A stretch of 64,000 bases of DNA. Source: Novosphingobium sp. KCTC 2891. GTDB taxonomy: Bacteria > Pseudomonadota > Alphaproteobacteria > Sphingomonadales > Sphingomonadaceae. The notes below the pieces were generated by a model. That model ran no database searches. It saw only the letters and a list, made by a program, of their open reading frames with translations, and had not been told where the DNA came from. Each line of letters starts with the position of its first letter. The stretch's first letter is position 1. A program made the position numbers and the translations under genes. Positions 55,380-64,000 of the stretch are shown piece by piece. The DNA is taken from positions 337,943 through 401,942 of the forward strand of contig NZ_JAPCZG010000004.1 of assembly GCF_025938155.1 (NCBI RefSeq), given 5' to 3'.

Positions 55380-56042
55380 GTGACGGGCACGACCCAGGCA
55401 TTATCCGACGCCGAAGCAGGCGAGCGCGCGTGGCGCGCCGCGCGTGGCATGGCGGATATCCAGTATGCCCCCCTTTCCCCGCGCGAAACCGCACCACCCC
55501 ACCTGCCCGAATGGCTGGCCGCGCTGTTCCGCTTCATCGACCGCTTGATCGAGCCGCTGGGCCGCTGGCTGGGCAAAGGCTGGGGCACGATCGAGACTTT
55601 GCTGCTGATCGGTGCGGTGATCGGCGCGGCATGGATCGCATGGCGCCTGATCTGGCCGATGTGGCAGGGTCGCCGGCGCAAGGCTGCAGGGGATGATGGC
55701 TGGGCGCCCGACCGGGCGGAAGCCGAGGTGCTGCTCGCCGATGCGGATCGCCTCGCCGGTGAAGGGCGCTTCGGCGAGGCGGCGCACCTGCTGCTGAGGC
55801 GCAGCGTGCAGCAGATTGCAGGCGCGCGGCCGGACTGGCTTTCCCCCGCAAGCACCGCACGCGAGATTGCCGCGTTGGAGCCGATGCCAGCCGCCGCGCG
55901 CGCCGCCTTTGCCGCGATGGCACGCGAGGTGGAGCGTGCGATCTATGCCCTGCGCGACCTTTCCGCCGAGGACTGGCAGCGCACGCGCCGCGCCTATGCC
56001 GAATTCGCGCTTGTCGATCTGGAGCGGGAGCGCCGGGCATGA
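55380..56042 (+). CDS. DUF4129 domain protein, first gene of the MoxR operon
   Basis: A protein of about 220 residues with one membrane helix (TIETLLLIGAVIGAAWIAW) preceded by a helix with HLPEWLAALFRFIDRLIEPL, then the DUF4129-type cytoplasmic helical domain (ADADRLAGEGRFGEAAHLLL, QQIAGARPDWLSPASTAREI and VERAIYALRDLSAEDWQRTR). The GTG at 55380 is used; the frame begins at a TTG at 55344, and neither has a strong ribosome-binding site. It follows pheA by 63 bases, so pheA may read into it. The stop overlaps the next ATG by 4 bases. Confidence 0.7.
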   Translation: MTGTTQALSDAEAGERAWRAARGMADIQYAPLSPRETAPPHLPEWLAALFRFIDRLIEPLGRWLGKGWGTIETLLLIGAVIGAAWIAWRLIWPMWQGRRRKAAGDDGWAPDRAEAEVLLADADRLAGEGRFGEAAHLLLRRSVQQIAGARPDWLSPASTAREIAALEPMPAAARAAFAAMAREVERAIYALRDLSAEDWQRTRRAYAEFALVDLERERRA

Positions 56043-57298
56043 ACGCCCCGCCCTTTGCGCGCGGCACGGTGATCGGGATGCTGCTGGTGGGCAGCCTCGC
56101 CTTTCTGGCGCTGCTGTGGTCGCTGGGGCACGATGGGGGCAATGCCAACAACGGCGGCGGCCATGTGGGCGGGCGCGGGCTGAACGGCTTTGCCGCGCTG
56201 GCCGCGATGCTGGAGGCCGATGGCTACGAAGTGCGGCGCGCACGATCCATCAGCGCTGCGGACGGCCCCGGTCTGCTCGTGCTGACGCCGCCAGCCGATG
56301 CCAAGGGCAGCGATATCGCCGCGATCGTGCTGCGCCACCGCCATGTCGGCCCGACGCTGGTGGTGACGCCCAAATGGATCGCCGCGCCCATTGGGGGCGA
56401 CAGCAGGGCGCAGCGCGGCTGGACCGCCATCGTCGGCGCCCAGCCGCCCCAATGGCCCGGTTTTGCCGATGACGTTTCCGTCTCGCTCGCCCCCGCACGC
56501 GGCTGGCGGAGCGGCGCGCGCGGGGGCGCACTACCCATGTCCAAGACGGTGCTTTCGGGCAGCGGCCCCGCGCTCGTGCCGCTGGTCCGGGCCAGCGACG
56601 GCCGGGTTCTGGCGGCTTTCGTCGGCGATGCGGGGCACTATTCCTCGCTGGAACGGCTCGCCGGGATCGCGCGGCCGCTCGGCGGCGACGATACCTCGCT
56701 CTATCCGCTGGTCTTCGTGTTCGAGCCGGACCTGCTCGACAACTGGGGCATGGCCGACCGCGCCACGGGCCTTGCCGCGCACGATCTGATCGCGGCGGCG
56801 GCGGAAACGCGCACCCAACCGGTCACGTTCGACCTGACGCTGAACGGGCTGGGCGGCGCGCGCAACCTGCTGACGCTGGCGTTCGAGCCGCCATTCCTAG
56901 CGGCGACGATCTGCCTGGTGCTGGCAATGGCGGCGGCGGCCTGGCGCGGGATGATGCGCTTCGGCCCGCCGCGTGTCCCGCCCCCTGCACTGGCCCACGG
57001 CAAGACCGCGCTGGTCGCCAATGCCGCCGGGCTGATTCGCCGCTCGGGCCGATTGCACCTTGTCGCAGCGCCTTATGCCAATGCCGTGCGCGAACGGCTG
57101 GTGGCTGCGCTGGGGCTGCCGAAAGGGCGGGCGTCCGCGGCAACGGATGCCGCCATCGACCGTGTGCAGCAGAGTCGCGGATCAAGCGCCGCGCCGTTCT
57201 CCAGCGCCGCCGCCCGCCTTTCGGGCGCGCACAAATCCCATGATGTCGCGCGGTTCGCGGCCGAACTCCATGCCATCGAAAAGGACCTGACCCGATGA
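56039..57298 (+). CDS. DUF4350 domain membrane protein
   Basis: A 419-residue protein with an N-terminal membrane helix ([20 protein letters not shown]), a soluble extracytoplasmic part that looks like the DUF4350 fold ([40 protein letters not shown]), and a second membrane helix ([20 protein letters not shown]) followed by a cytoplasmic tail. DUF4350 is common next to MoxR-type ATPases. The function is unknown. It overlaps both neighbours by 4 bases (ATGA), so the products are probably made in fixed ratio. Confidence 0.75.
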   Translation: MNAPPFARGTVIGMLLVGSLAFLALLWSLGHDGGNANNGGGHVGGRGLNGFAALAAMLEADGYEVRRARSISAADGPGLLVLTPPADAKGSDIAAIVLRHRHVGPTLVVTPKWIAAPIGGDSRAQRGWTAIVGAQPPQWPGFADDVSVSLAPARGWRSGARGGALPMSKTVLSGSGPALVPLVRASDGRVLAAFVGDAGHYSSLERLAGIARPLGGDDTSLYPLVFVFEPDLLDNWGMADRATGLAAHDLIAAAAETRTQPVTFDLTLNGLGGARNLLTLAFEPPFLAATICLVLAMAAAAWRGMMRFGPPRVPPPALAHGKTALVANAAGLIRRSGRLHLVAAPYANAVRERLVAALGLPKGRASAATDAAIDRVQQSRGSSAAPFSSAAARLSGAHKSHDVARFAAELHAIEKDLTR

Positions 57299-58251
57299 CT
57301 CTCGACGAGGTGCGCGCACTGGCGCAGGCGATCCGGGGCGAGGTGGCCAAGTCCGTGGTGGGCCAGCACGAGGTGATCGACCATCTGCTCATCGCGCTGC
57401 TGGCGGGCGGCCACGTGCTGCTCGAAGGGCCACCGGGCACGGCCAAGACGTTCCTCGCGCGCAGCTTCGCCGCCGCGCTGGGCCTCGATTTCGGACGCAT
57501 CCAGTTCACGCCGGACCTGATGCCGGGCGACATCCTGGGATCGAACCTGTTCAATTTCCAGACCAGCCAGTTCACCCTGACGCGCGGGCCGATTTTCCAC
57601 GAACTCCTGCTTGCGGACGAGATCAACCGCACCCCGCCCAAGACGCAGGCCGCGCTGCTGGAAGCGATGCAGGAGCGCCGCGTGACTCTGGACGGCGAGG
57701 CCCATCGGCTGTCCGACCGCTTCATGGTGATCGCCACGCAGAACCCGATCGAGAACCAGGGCGTCTATCCCCTGCCCGAAGCGCAGCTCGACCGGTTCCT
57801 GTTCAAGCTGCTGGTGGCCTATCCCAGCGCCGAGGAAGAGGCGCGGATCGTGACTCGCTACGGCGAAGGGCGCGGCGCACCGCAGCCAGAGGAACTGGGC
57901 GTTTCGGCCGTGGCCGATGCCGCGATGCTGGCCGAGGCCGGACGGGCGCTGGCCTCGGTCGCGCTGGCGGAGAGCGTCGTCGACTATGTGGTACGGCTGG
58001 TGCGCGCATCGCGCGACAGCGCCGATCTGGTCGCCGGGGCCAGCCCGCGCGCCGCCGTGCTTCTGGCAGGCGCGGCGCGAGCGCGCGCGGCGCTGGACGG
58101 GCGCGACTATGTGATCCCCGATGACGTGAAGGCGCTGGCCACGGCCGTGCTGCGTCACCGCATGGTGCTGAGCCCGGCGGCGGAGATCGAGGGCCGACAG
58201 GCAGAAACGATCGTGGCCGACCTGATCGAGCGGACCGAAAGCCCGCGGTGA
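57295..58251 (+). CDS. MoxR family AAA+ ATPase
   Basis: A 318-residue ATPase. Walker A is [20 protein letters not shown], Walker [21 protein letters not shown], sensor 1 [20 protein letters not shown], and the arginine-finger region [20 protein letters not shown]. MoxR ATPases act as chaperones that load or activate partner proteins, often with a VWA-type protein encoded next door; here that is the DUF58 protein. It ends in a 4-base overlap with the DUF58 gene (GTGA). The neighbourhood is the conserved MoxR-DUF58 module, whose physiological client in sphingomonads is not established. Confidence 0.93.
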   Translation: MTLDEVRALAQAIRGEVAKSVVGQHEVIDHLLIALLAGGHVLLEGPPGTAKTFLARSFAAALGLDFGRIQFTPDLMPGDILGSNLFNFQTSQFTLTRGPIFHELLLADEINRTPPKTQAALLEAMQERRVTLDGEAHRLSDRFMVIATQNPIENQGVYPLPEAQLDRFLFKLLVAYPSAEEEARIVTRYGEGRGAPQPEELGVSAVADAAMLAEAGRALASVALAESVVDYVVRLVRASRDSADLVAGASPRAAVLLAGAARARAALDGRDYVIPDDVKALATAVLRHRMVLSPAAEIEGRQAETIVADLIERTESPR

Positions 58252-59579
58252 GGCTGCGCCCGCCGACCTTTCACCCCACCGCGCGCGCGGTGCTGCTGCT
58301 GGTAGCGGCGGCGCCGCTCGCGCTGGTGCTGGCCGCCATAGCGCCGGCGGCGTGGATCGCCGCGCCCGCATTGGCGGGTGCGCTGTTCATGCTGGTGCTG
58401 CTCGATGCCATGTTCGCGGGGCAATGCGGCGACCTGCGCGCGCTGGTGCCGCCCGATGCCGAAGTGGGCCATCCGCTGCGAATCGTGGTGCTGGCCGATC
58501 TGGTGCGCGCATCGCCTGTCGCGCGCCCGCAAGCCGCGCTGGCGGTGGACCCACGGCTGGCCGAGGGCGGGCGATTGGTGCTGCCGCTCACCCGCGCCGA
58601 TGGCGTGTGGCAGGGCGTGGCCGAAATCGCGCCCCGACGGCGCGGCACGGGCGCGGCATCCGGGCTGTGGCTGCGCTGGCAGGGTCCGCTGGGGCTGGCG
58701 CAGCGGATCGTGTTCCGCCCGCTGGACGATGCGGTGCGCGTGCGGCCCGATCTCAGCCCCGTGCGCAGCCCCGCGCTGCAATTGTTCCTGCGCGATGCCC
58801 AGTTCGGTTTCGTTGCGCGGCGCATCCGCGGCGAAGGCACCGAATTCGAATCGCTGGCCGACTACGAGCCGGGCATGGACCGCCGCCGAATCGACTGGAG
58901 AAGCTCCGCCCGCCACGCCCGGCTCAACGCGCGGGAGTACGAGACGGAGCGCAACAACCAGATCGTGTTCGCGTTCGATTGCGGGCAGGCGATGTGCGAG
59001 CCGGTGGCCGGCCTCGCCCGGATCGATCGCGCCATAACCGCCGCGCTGACCACGGCGTGGGTCGCACTGAAGGCGCAGGACCGCGTAGCGCTGTTCGGCT
59101 TTGCCGCGCGGCCGCTGGTGTTCACGCCGTTCGTGGCCGCGCCGCGCGATTTCCCGCGTTTGCAGGAAGCGGCAGCGGCGCTGGACTATCACGCCGAGGA
59201 ACCGAATTTCACGCTGGCGCTGGCAACGCTGGCCACGCGGCTGCAGCGCCGGTCGCTGGTGGTGATCTTTTCGGACTTCACCGATCCGACCAGCGCGGAA
59301 CTGATGATCGAGAACGTGGCGCGGCTGGTGGACAGGCACGTCGTGCTATTCGTGGTGATGGCCGACGCCGAGCTGGACGACATCGCGCAAGGCCCGGTTT
59401 CGGACGTGGACAGCGTGGCCCGCGCGGTGACCGCACGCGGCCTGCTCCACCAACGCCAGATCGTGCTCCAACGCCTGCGCCAGTTGGGCGTGCGGGTGGT
59501 CGAGGCGCCGCATGACGCTATCGGGACGCGGCTGATCGACGCCTATCTTGCCACCAAGCGCAGGGGTGCAATCGGATGA
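58248..59579 (+). CDS. DUF58 protein with VWA-like domain
   Basis: A 443-residue protein. The N-terminus has two membrane helices ([20 protein letters not shown] and [20 protein letters not shown]), then a beta domain, and then the DUF58 core [44 protein letters not shown]-like fold follows, with the metal site resembling [10 protein letters not shown] and [20 protein letters not shown]. The start is GTG at 58248, overlapping the MoxR stop. It is the likely partner of the MoxR ATPase. Confidence 0.88.
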   Translation: MRLRPPTFHPTARAVLLLVAAAPLALVLAAIAPAAWIAAPALAGALFMLVLLDAMFAGQCGDLRALVPPDAEVGHPLRIVVLADLVRASPVARPQAALAVDPRLAEGGRLVLPLTRADGVWQGVAEIAPRRRGTGAASGLWLRWQGPLGLAQRIVFRPLDDAVRVRPDLSPVRSPALQLFLRDAQFGFVARRIRGEGTEFESLADYEPGMDRRRIDWRSSARHARLNAREYETERNNQIVFAFDCGQAMCEPVAGLARIDRAITAALTTAWVALKAQDRVALFGFAARPLVFTPFVAAPRDFPRLQEAAAALDYHAEEPNFTLALATLATRLQRRSLVVIFSDFTDPTSAELMIENVARLVDRHVVLFVVMADAELDDIAQGPVSDVDSVARAVTARGLLHQRQIVLQRLRQLGVRVVEAPHDAIGTRLIDAYLATKRRGAIG

Positions 59580-60631
59580 AGCCGCTGGCGGACAGGGTGG
59601 CGGGCTGGCTGGGCCACGATGCGGAGCAGGCGGTGGCTGCCGCCGAGGAAGCGGCGCTGCGCTCCGATCGTTTCCGGCTGGAACGCGAGGGCGACTGGAA
59701 GCGGCTGGAAGGCATCGTCGCGCGAATCGAGCGCGGGCGGCTGAAGTCGGTGCCGGATGAAGACCTGCTGGCGCTGCCGGTGCTCTACCGCACCGCTGCC
59801 TCCAGCCTGTCGATCGCGCGCGAAACTTCGCTCGACGAGGCGCTGGTGGCCTACCTCGAAGTGCTGACGCAGCGCGCGTGGTTCGTCGTGCACGGCCCGC
59901 GCGCAGGACTGGGCGGATGGCTGCGGCAGTTCCTGGGCGGCGGCTGGAGCGCGGCGGTACGCGCGCTGGGGCCGGACATCCTGATCGCGCTGGCGGCGAT
60001 GGTGGTGGGCACGCTGGTCGGCTGGCTGCTGGTGTCGTCGGATCCCGACTGGTTCTACGCGCTGGTGCCGGGCGGCGACGAGCGCGTACCGGGCGCCAGC
60101 GGCGCGGTGCTGGAGCGCACCCTGTTCGGCAATGCCGACCAACCCGCACTGTCGGTGTTCGCCGCCGCGCTGTTCAGCAACAACGCGCAAGTCTCGCTGA
60201 TGGCCTTCGCGCTGGGTTTTGCCTTCGGCGTGCCGTCGATCCTGCTGCTGGTCCACAACACCGGGATGCTGGGCGCGCTGCTGTGGCTCTATCACGGGCA
60301 AGGGCTGACGCTGGAGCTGGTCGGGTGGCTTTCGGTGCACGGCACGACCGAGCTGTTCGCGATCCTGCTGGCAGGCGCGGCGGGCATCCACATCGGCCGC
60401 TGCATGGCCTTTCCCGGCGACGCGGCCGTGCTTGATGCCGCCGCTGCGGCCGGGCGCCGCGCGGCGCTGGTGATGACAGGCGTGGTGCTGATGCTGATCG
60501 TTGCCGCGCTGCTCGAAGCCTTCGCGCGCCAGTTGCTGGACGCCACCGCGCCCCGGCTGGTGGTGGGCGCCTTCATGCTGGTGTTCTGGACCGGCTACCT
60601 GTTCGTCTGGCGGCGCGGGCGCGCGGCATGA
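59576..60631 (+). CDS. SpoIIM-like integral membrane protein
   Basis: A 351-residue membrane protein with a soluble N-terminal helical part (EQAVAAAEEAALRSDRFRLE, VARIERGRLKSVPDEDLLAL) and about five or six membrane helices, including IALAAMVVGTLVGWLLVSSD, NAQVSLMAFALGFAFGVPSI and LLLVHNTGMLGALLWLYHGQ. This is the stage II sporulation protein M family, which in non-sporulating bacteria is found next to MoxR/DUF58/RDD genes. There it is of unknown function. It overlaps both neighbours by 4 bases. Confidence 0.85.
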   Translation: MKPLADRVAGWLGHDAEQAVAAAEEAALRSDRFRLEREGDWKRLEGIVARIERGRLKSVPDEDLLALPVLYRTAASSLSIARETSLDEALVAYLEVLTQRAWFVVHGPRAGLGGWLRQFLGGGWSAAVRALGPDILIALAAMVVGTLVGWLLVSSDPDWFYALVPGGDERVPGASGAVLERTLFGNADQPALSVFAAALFSNNAQVSLMAFALGFAFGVPSILLLVHNTGMLGALLWLYHGQGLTLELVGWLSVHGTTELFAILLAGAAGIHIGRCMAFPGDAAVLDAAAAAGRRAALVMTGVVLMLIVAALLEAFARQLLDATAPRLVVGAFMLVFWTGYLFVWRRGRAA

Positions 60632-61539
60632 CCGCGCGCGTGGTGCTCGAGGCCGAACGCCGCCGCCGCTGGCTGACCACGCCCGAAGGGGTCGCGCTGC
60701 CCTTCACGCTGGCCACGCGCGGTAGCCGGGCGGGAGCACTGCTGATCGACCTGTTCCTGATCGGTACGGGAATGGTCCTCACCACGCTGGCGCTGCTGTG
60801 GCTGGCGCAGCGCATCGGCCTGAACCTGACGAACAAGGGCCCAGCGGGCCATGCTGTGCAGGCGCTGGCCATCGCATGGTTCACCGCCATGTTCCTGCTG
60901 CGCAACGCGTGGTTTCTCGCCTTCGAGCTGGGTCCGCGCGGCGCCACGCCAGGCAAGCGCGTGACCGGCATCCGCATCGCCGCGCGCGGCGGCGGCCCGC
61001 TCACCACCGAGGCGGTAATCGCGCGCAACCTGATGCGTGACATCGAACTGTTCATGCCGCTGGTGTTCATCGGCAGCGCGCTGTCCACCGGCAGCGACAC
61101 CGGACCGGCCGCCTGGGCCGGGCTGGGGTGGTTCGCGGTGTTCATCGCCTTCCCCTTCCTCAACCGCGACGGCCTGCGCTGCGGCGACGTGATCGCGGGA
61201 ACCTGGGTGATCGAGGCGCCCAAGCGCCGGCTGGAGCAGGCGCTGTCGCTGGGCGAAGGCGGCGCGGGCCGCAGCGCGGCGACGGGCGCGCAATACCGCT
61301 TCTCCGATGCAGACCTGGCGGTCTACGGCGAATACGAACTGAAGGCACTGGAACGCGTGCTGCGCGACAACCGGCCGGAAACGCTGGTCGAAGTGGCGCA
61401 GACGATCTGCGGCAAGATCGGCTGGAGCGCGGGCACCGGCGACGAACGCGCGTTCCTCGATGCCTATTACACGCAGCTGCGTGCCCGGCTGGAACGGGGA
61501 ATGCGCTTCGGCCGACGCAAGGCTGACAAGCACGCCTGA
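60628..61539 (+). CDS. RDD family membrane protein
   Basis: A 303-residue protein with the RDD pattern: GVALPFTLATRGSRAGALLI and DLFLIGTGMVLTTLALLWLA at the N-terminus, then GPRGATPGKRVTGIRIAARG and ARNLMRDIELFMPLVFIGSA. About four membrane helices, then a long cytoplasmic C-terminal part rich in charged residues (ELKALERVLRDNRPETLVEV). RDD proteins have been linked to ion or stress functions in some bacteria; here it is the last gene of the MoxR/DUF58 operon and overlaps the SpoIIM gene by 4 bases. A hairpin follows. Confidence 0.85.
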   Translation: MTARVVLEAERRRRWLTTPEGVALPFTLATRGSRAGALLIDLFLIGTGMVLTTLALLWLAQRIGLNLTNKGPAGHAVQALAIAWFTAMFLLRNAWFLAFELGPRGATPGKRVTGIRIAARGGGPLTTEAVIARNLMRDIELFMPLVFIGSALSTGSDTGPAAWAGLGWFAVFIAFPFLNRDGLRCGDVIAGTWVIEAPKRRLEQALSLGEGGAGRSAATGAQYRFSDADLAVYGEYELKALERVLRDNRPETLVEVAQTICGKIGWSAGTGDERAFLDAYYTQLRARLERGMRFGRRKADKHA

Positions 61540-61554
61540 ATGCGGCGGGGGACA

Positions 61555-61577
61555 CGCAGGGGCGCGTGGCCCCTGCG
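61555..61577. terminator. Hairpin at the end of the MoxR/DUF58 operon
   Basis: CGCAGGGGC (61555-61563) pairs with GCCCCTGCG (61569-61577). It starts 16 bases after the RDD stop codon and 15 bases before the convergent gene's stop. There is no T-run. Confidence 0.6.
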
Positions 61578-61591
61578 CGAAACGGCGTGGG

Positions 61592-62050
61592 TTACTTCGA
61601 CCAGACCCAGTGGCGTAGCAGCATGCTGCCGATCACCTTGCGATACTTGGCGCGTTCGGCCGAACCGGCTTCCTGCTTTTGCATCGAGGTTTGCATATAG
61701 GACATATAGGCATCGTCACGGCGCTTGCGCTCGGCCGCATCGGGCACCGACGGGAAGCGGACCAGCAGGTAGAAGTCCGGTTCACCAACGCGGGGGTTTT
61801 CGTTGCTGAGAATCTCGTAACCCGAGATCCAGCCCTGCTTGAGCGCGTATTCCTGGTTCTTGCGCCACTGGTCACCCAGGAACGTGGCATAGTCTCCGAA
61901 GTGGCCGTCATCGACCTTGATCATGCCGACCTCGACCAGTTCGGCCTCCTTGATCGGCAATTCCTGCGCATGGGCGGCAATGGGAGCGGCCATGGGGGCT
62001 ATCAGCGCGAGCGAAAGCGCGGCTGCCGCCGCGAAACGGAGGGTTTTCAT
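61592..62050 (-). CDS. Exported hypothetical protein
   Basis: A 152-residue protein with a clear signal peptide (FAAAAALSLALIAPMAAPIA, cleavage after AHA). The mature part is alpha/beta, with ELVEVGMIKVDDGHFGDYAT, KQGWISGYEILSNENPRVGE and FYLLVRFPSVPDAAERKRRD. It resembles a NIPSNAP/ABM-like dimeric ferredoxin fold that may bind a ligand or oxidise a small molecule. The function is unknown. The start at 62050 is used because MKTLRF begins the signal; it converges with the RDD gene. Confidence 0.7.
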   Translation of the reverse strand: MKTLRFAAAAALSLALIAPMAAPIAAHAQELPIKEAELVEVGMIKVDDGHFGDYATFLGDQWRKNQEYALKQGWISGYEILSNENPRVGEPDFYLLVRFPSVPDAAERKRRDDAYMSYMQTSMQKQEAGSAERAKYRKVIGSMLLRHWVWSK

Positions 62051-62171
62051 GATGTGACGTCTCCCGAAGGGGGCGAAGTTCCCTCGCCCCATTGTGTGCT
62101 TCGGTGACGGTCAACCCGTTCTTGGCTCGGCGCCTAAGCGGGGCGGAAGCTGTGCCCAAAGCCTGATCCGG

Positions 62172-63107
62172 TCAATGGACGCCGAAGATCGCGACTTCGG
62201 ATACCCCGGAATAGTCAGCCCGGCCCCGGAACATCCCCGGCGTGGTGAACGCGATGGCGGTGTCCCCCGCCGGAGTCGCGACGATCACGCCGCCCACGCC
62301 GCCCATCGCTCCCACTTCGGCCAGCACCGCATCGGCGGCGGCCTGCGCGCTTTCGCCCGCGAGCCGGATGCGGGCGCAGATTTCGTGCGCAACGCCGGCG
62401 CGGATGAACTGTTCTCCCGATCCGGTGCAACTGACCGCTCCGGCGCGGTCATCGGCATAAGTGCCCGCACCGATCAGCGGCGAATCGCCGATGCGACCCC
62501 AGCGCTTGCCCGTAAGACCGCCGGTGGAGGTGGCGGCGGCGACATGGCCCTCTCCATCGACCGCCACCGCGCCCACCGTGCCGTACTTGAGATCGGCGTC
62601 GAACCAGCCGAGCGACTTCGACTTCATCTCTTCCAGCTGGCGCCAGCGTTCGGGGGTGGCGAACCAGTCGGGGTCGACCTGCTCGACGCCGTGGTCGCGC
62701 GCGAAGTCCTCTGCCCCGGCGCCCGAAAGGAACACATGCGGTCCGTGTTCCATGACAGCGCGGGCAAGCCGCACAGGGTTTTTGGTGTGGGTGATCCCGG
62801 CGACGGCACCGGCCGCGCGCGTGGCGCCGTCCATCACCGCCGCGTCGAGTTCGTTGGTGCCATGGTAGGTGAACACCGCGCCGCGCCCGGCGTTGAAATG
62901 GGGGTCGTCCTCCAGCGCGGCGACGGCGGCTGTCACCGCATCGAGCGCGGAGCCTCCACCGCGCAGCACCGCAGCCCCAGCCTCCAGCGCGGCGGCAAGC
63001 GCGGCTTCATGTTCGGCGGTGGCCGCCGCGTCCATCGTGTCGCGGGTCATCGATCCGGCACCGCCATGAATGGCGATGCTCCAGCGGGAGGGGCTTGTCT
63101 TGCTCAT
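62172..63107 (-). CDS. Isoaspartyl peptidase/L-asparaginase (Ntn hydrolase, T2 family)
   Basis: An autoproteolytic amidohydrolase that cleaves isoaspartyl dipeptides or asparagine. The 311-residue precursor begins WSIAIHGGAGSMTRDTMDAA; FNAGRGAVFTYHGTNELDAA follows. The self-cleavage site is in ADLKYGTVGAVAVDGEGHVA, with Thr177 as the new N-terminal nucleophile. The beta-subunit part includes STGGLTGKRWGRIGDSPLIG and GTYADDRAGAVSCTGSGEQF. It ends with VSEVAIFGVH. It is divergent from the GNAT gene with only 17 bases between the starts. Confidence 0.92.
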   Translation of the reverse strand: MSKTSPSRWSIAIHGGAGSMTRDTMDAAATAEHEAALAAALEAGAAVLRGGGSALDAVTAAVAALEDDPHFNAGRGAVFTYHGTNELDAAVMDGATRAAGAVAGITHTKNPVRLARAVMEHGPHVFLSGAGAEDFARDHGVEQVDPDWFATPERWRQLEEMKSKSLGWFDADLKYGTVGAVAVDGEGHVAAATSTGGLTGKRWGRIGDSPLIGAGTYADDRAGAVSCTGSGEQFIRAGVAHEICARIRLAGESAQAAADAVLAEVGAMGGVGGVIVATPAGDTAIAFTTPGMFRGRADYSGVSEVAIFGVH

Positions 63108-63124
63108 GGCGGAGGCGATAGCAG

Positions 63125-63622
63125 ATGAAACCGGTTTGGTCAGTGGAGGAACGCGTGAAGGGCTTGCGGATCATCGAGGACGACCTCTCGGGCGAGGATA
63201 TCCAAGCGCTCGTGGCGTTCCACCTTGCCGCGATGCAGGTCCACTCGCCCGCCTGCAAAGTCCATGCGATGCCCGTGGCGCGGCTCCGGCAGGCCGACGT
63301 GACATTCTGGTCGGCGTGGGTGGGCGATGCCATCGCTGGCATGGGCGCGATGAAGCATCTGGGTGACGGGCACGGCGAGCTGAAATCGATGCGCGTCGCG
63401 CCCGAATGGCTGGGCCAGGGGGTGGGCCAGGCGATGCTGCTGCACCTGCTGGACGTGGCGCGGGCGCGAGGATACGCGCGGGTCAGCCTGGAGACGGGCC
63501 GGACCGATGCCTTCGCGCCGGCGGTGGCGCTTTATCGCAAGCATGGATTCACGGCGTGCCCGGCCTTTGGCGACTACGTGGTCGACCGGTTCAGCCAATG
63601 CATGACTCTGGCGCTCACGTGA
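63125..63622 (+). CDS. GNAT family N-acetyltransferase
   Basis: A 165-residue acetyltransferase. The acetyl-CoA-binding motif A is LKSMRVAPEWLGQGVGQAML with the Q-x-x-G-x-G/A-like pattern, followed by ARARGYARVSLETGRTDAFA and ALYRKHGFTACPAFGDYVVD, all typical of the GNAT fold. The substrate is not known. The ATG at 63125 has GGAGG 9 bases upstream. It is divergent from the asparaginase-type gene. Confidence 0.85.
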   Translation: MKPVWSVEERVKGLRIIEDDLSGEDIQALVAFHLAAMQVHSPACKVHAMPVARLRQADVTFWSAWVGDAIAGMGAMKHLGDGHGELKSMRVAPEWLGQGVGQAMLLHLLDVARARGYARVSLETGRTDAFAPAVALYRKHGFTACPAFGDYVVDRFSQCMTLALT

Positions 63623-63660
63623 CGCGCGCCATCTTCTGACGTTGCTCCGAGCCGGCATTT

Positions 63661-63688
63661 GCCGCCAGCGCCCTGCCGCCAGCGCCCT
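63661..63688. repeat. Short tandem repeat, two 14-bp units
   Basis: GCCGCCAGCGCCCT occurs twice without a gap (63661-63674 and 63675-63688), between the GNAT gene and the terminator. It is probably a local slippage duplication. Confidence 0.6.
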
Positions 63689-63737
63689 CTGGCCAAGGTC
63701 CGCTCCGCCTCGCTGAACGACGCATGCCCGGAAACGA

Positions 63738-63767
63738 AAAAGGCCCCGCAGCAATGCGGGGCCTTTT
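63738..63767. terminator. Bidirectional intrinsic terminator between the GNAT gene and etfA
   Basis: AAAAGGCCCCGC (63738-63749) pairs with GCGGGGCCTTTT (63756-63767) around a 6-base loop. The T-run on each strand suits both convergent genes. Confidence 0.85.
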
Positions 63768-63795
63768 CCTTTGTCAGGCTTGTCCGTTCAACGGA

Positions 63796-64000
63796 TCAGA
63801 GCTTGCCGGTCAGTTCCGGAACGATGGAGAACAGATCGCCGACCAGGCCGATGTCGGCGACCTGGAAGATCGGGGCGTCCTCGTCCTTGTTGATGGCGAT
63901 GATGGTCTTGGAGTCCTTCATGCCGGCGAGGTGCTGGATCGCGCCCGAGATGCCGACCGCGACATAGACTTCCGGTGCCACGATCTTGCCGGTCTGGCCG
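63796..64000 (-). CDS. etfA: Electron transfer flavoprotein alpha subunit, 3' part
   Basis: The C-terminal 67 residues are visible: [40 protein letters not shown] and [20 protein letters not shown], the FAD-binding signature of ETF alpha. The protein passes electrons from acyl-CoA dehydrogenases to ETF-ubiquinone oxidoreductase. The 5' part of the gene lies past base 64000; etfB is expected just beyond. The stop at 63796 follows PELTGKL. Confidence 0.93.
   Translation of the reverse strand, partial: GQTGKIVAPEVYVAVGISGAIQHLAGMKDSKTIIAINKDEDAPIFQVADIGLVGDLFSIVPELTGKL

Overview
The window is high-GC DNA with nearly gapless coding on both strands. The gene content points to an alphaproteobacterium of the order Sphingomonadales, probably Novosphingobium or Sphingomonas. 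Pointers are a UrcA-family exported protein, a CC_3452-like exported protein, a large TonB-dependent receptor with paired cysteines, a short RNase D, a dnaA/rpsT neighbourhood, and a dispersed inverted repeat of a type I associate with sphingomonads. The genus is inference. I see no rRNA or tRNA gene, prophage, insertion sequence or CRISPR array, and gene order looks chromosomal.

Layout. 1-8.7 kb: RNase D (cut by the edge), UDP-glucose dehydrogenase, ung-DUF1294, three small unknowns, gyrB, a secreted M20 peptidase. 8.9-16.7 kb: HNH nuclease, nitronate monooxygenase divergent from a catalase, an acyltransferase, lysC, ubiG, a thioesterase, and a globin-like gene behind an FNR-type box. 16.7-21.1 kb: a leftward three-gene glycosylation operon (GT2, methyltransferase, GtrA-fused membrane protein), then ArsC-like and monooxygenase-like genes. 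21.1-28.9 kb: aroC, a crotonase, a dicarboxylate symporter, nth-dapB, an inverted repeat, a sirtuin, a MoeB/ThiF protein and an SDR. 28.9-31.2 kb: dnaA and rpsT. 31.3-42.1 kb: hemH with an orphan molybdopterin hydroxylase, mrp, hflK-hflC, a DegP-type protease behind a sigma-EcfG-like promoter, and PBP1A. 42.2-47.3 kb: msrB, small exported proteins, an HxlR regulator, UrcA, a lipid-kinase-like gene and a metallophosphoesterase. 47.5-54.3 kb: TonB receptor, GST-like and thioesterase genes, infA, a new 48-residue ORF, and a fused di-haem cytochrome c. 54.4-64 kb: pheA, a six-gene MoxR/DUF58/SpoIIM/RDD operon, an asparaginase-type Ntn hydrolase, a GNAT protein and the end of etfA.

Most of the window is housekeeping: replication initiation, gyrase, amino-acid and cofactor synthesis, envelope quality control. 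The clusters most worth following are the MoxR-DUF58 operon, in which every junction is a 4-bp overlap; the compact Gtr-type glycosylation operon; and the FNR-box globin. Regulatory predictions rest on motif reading by eye.
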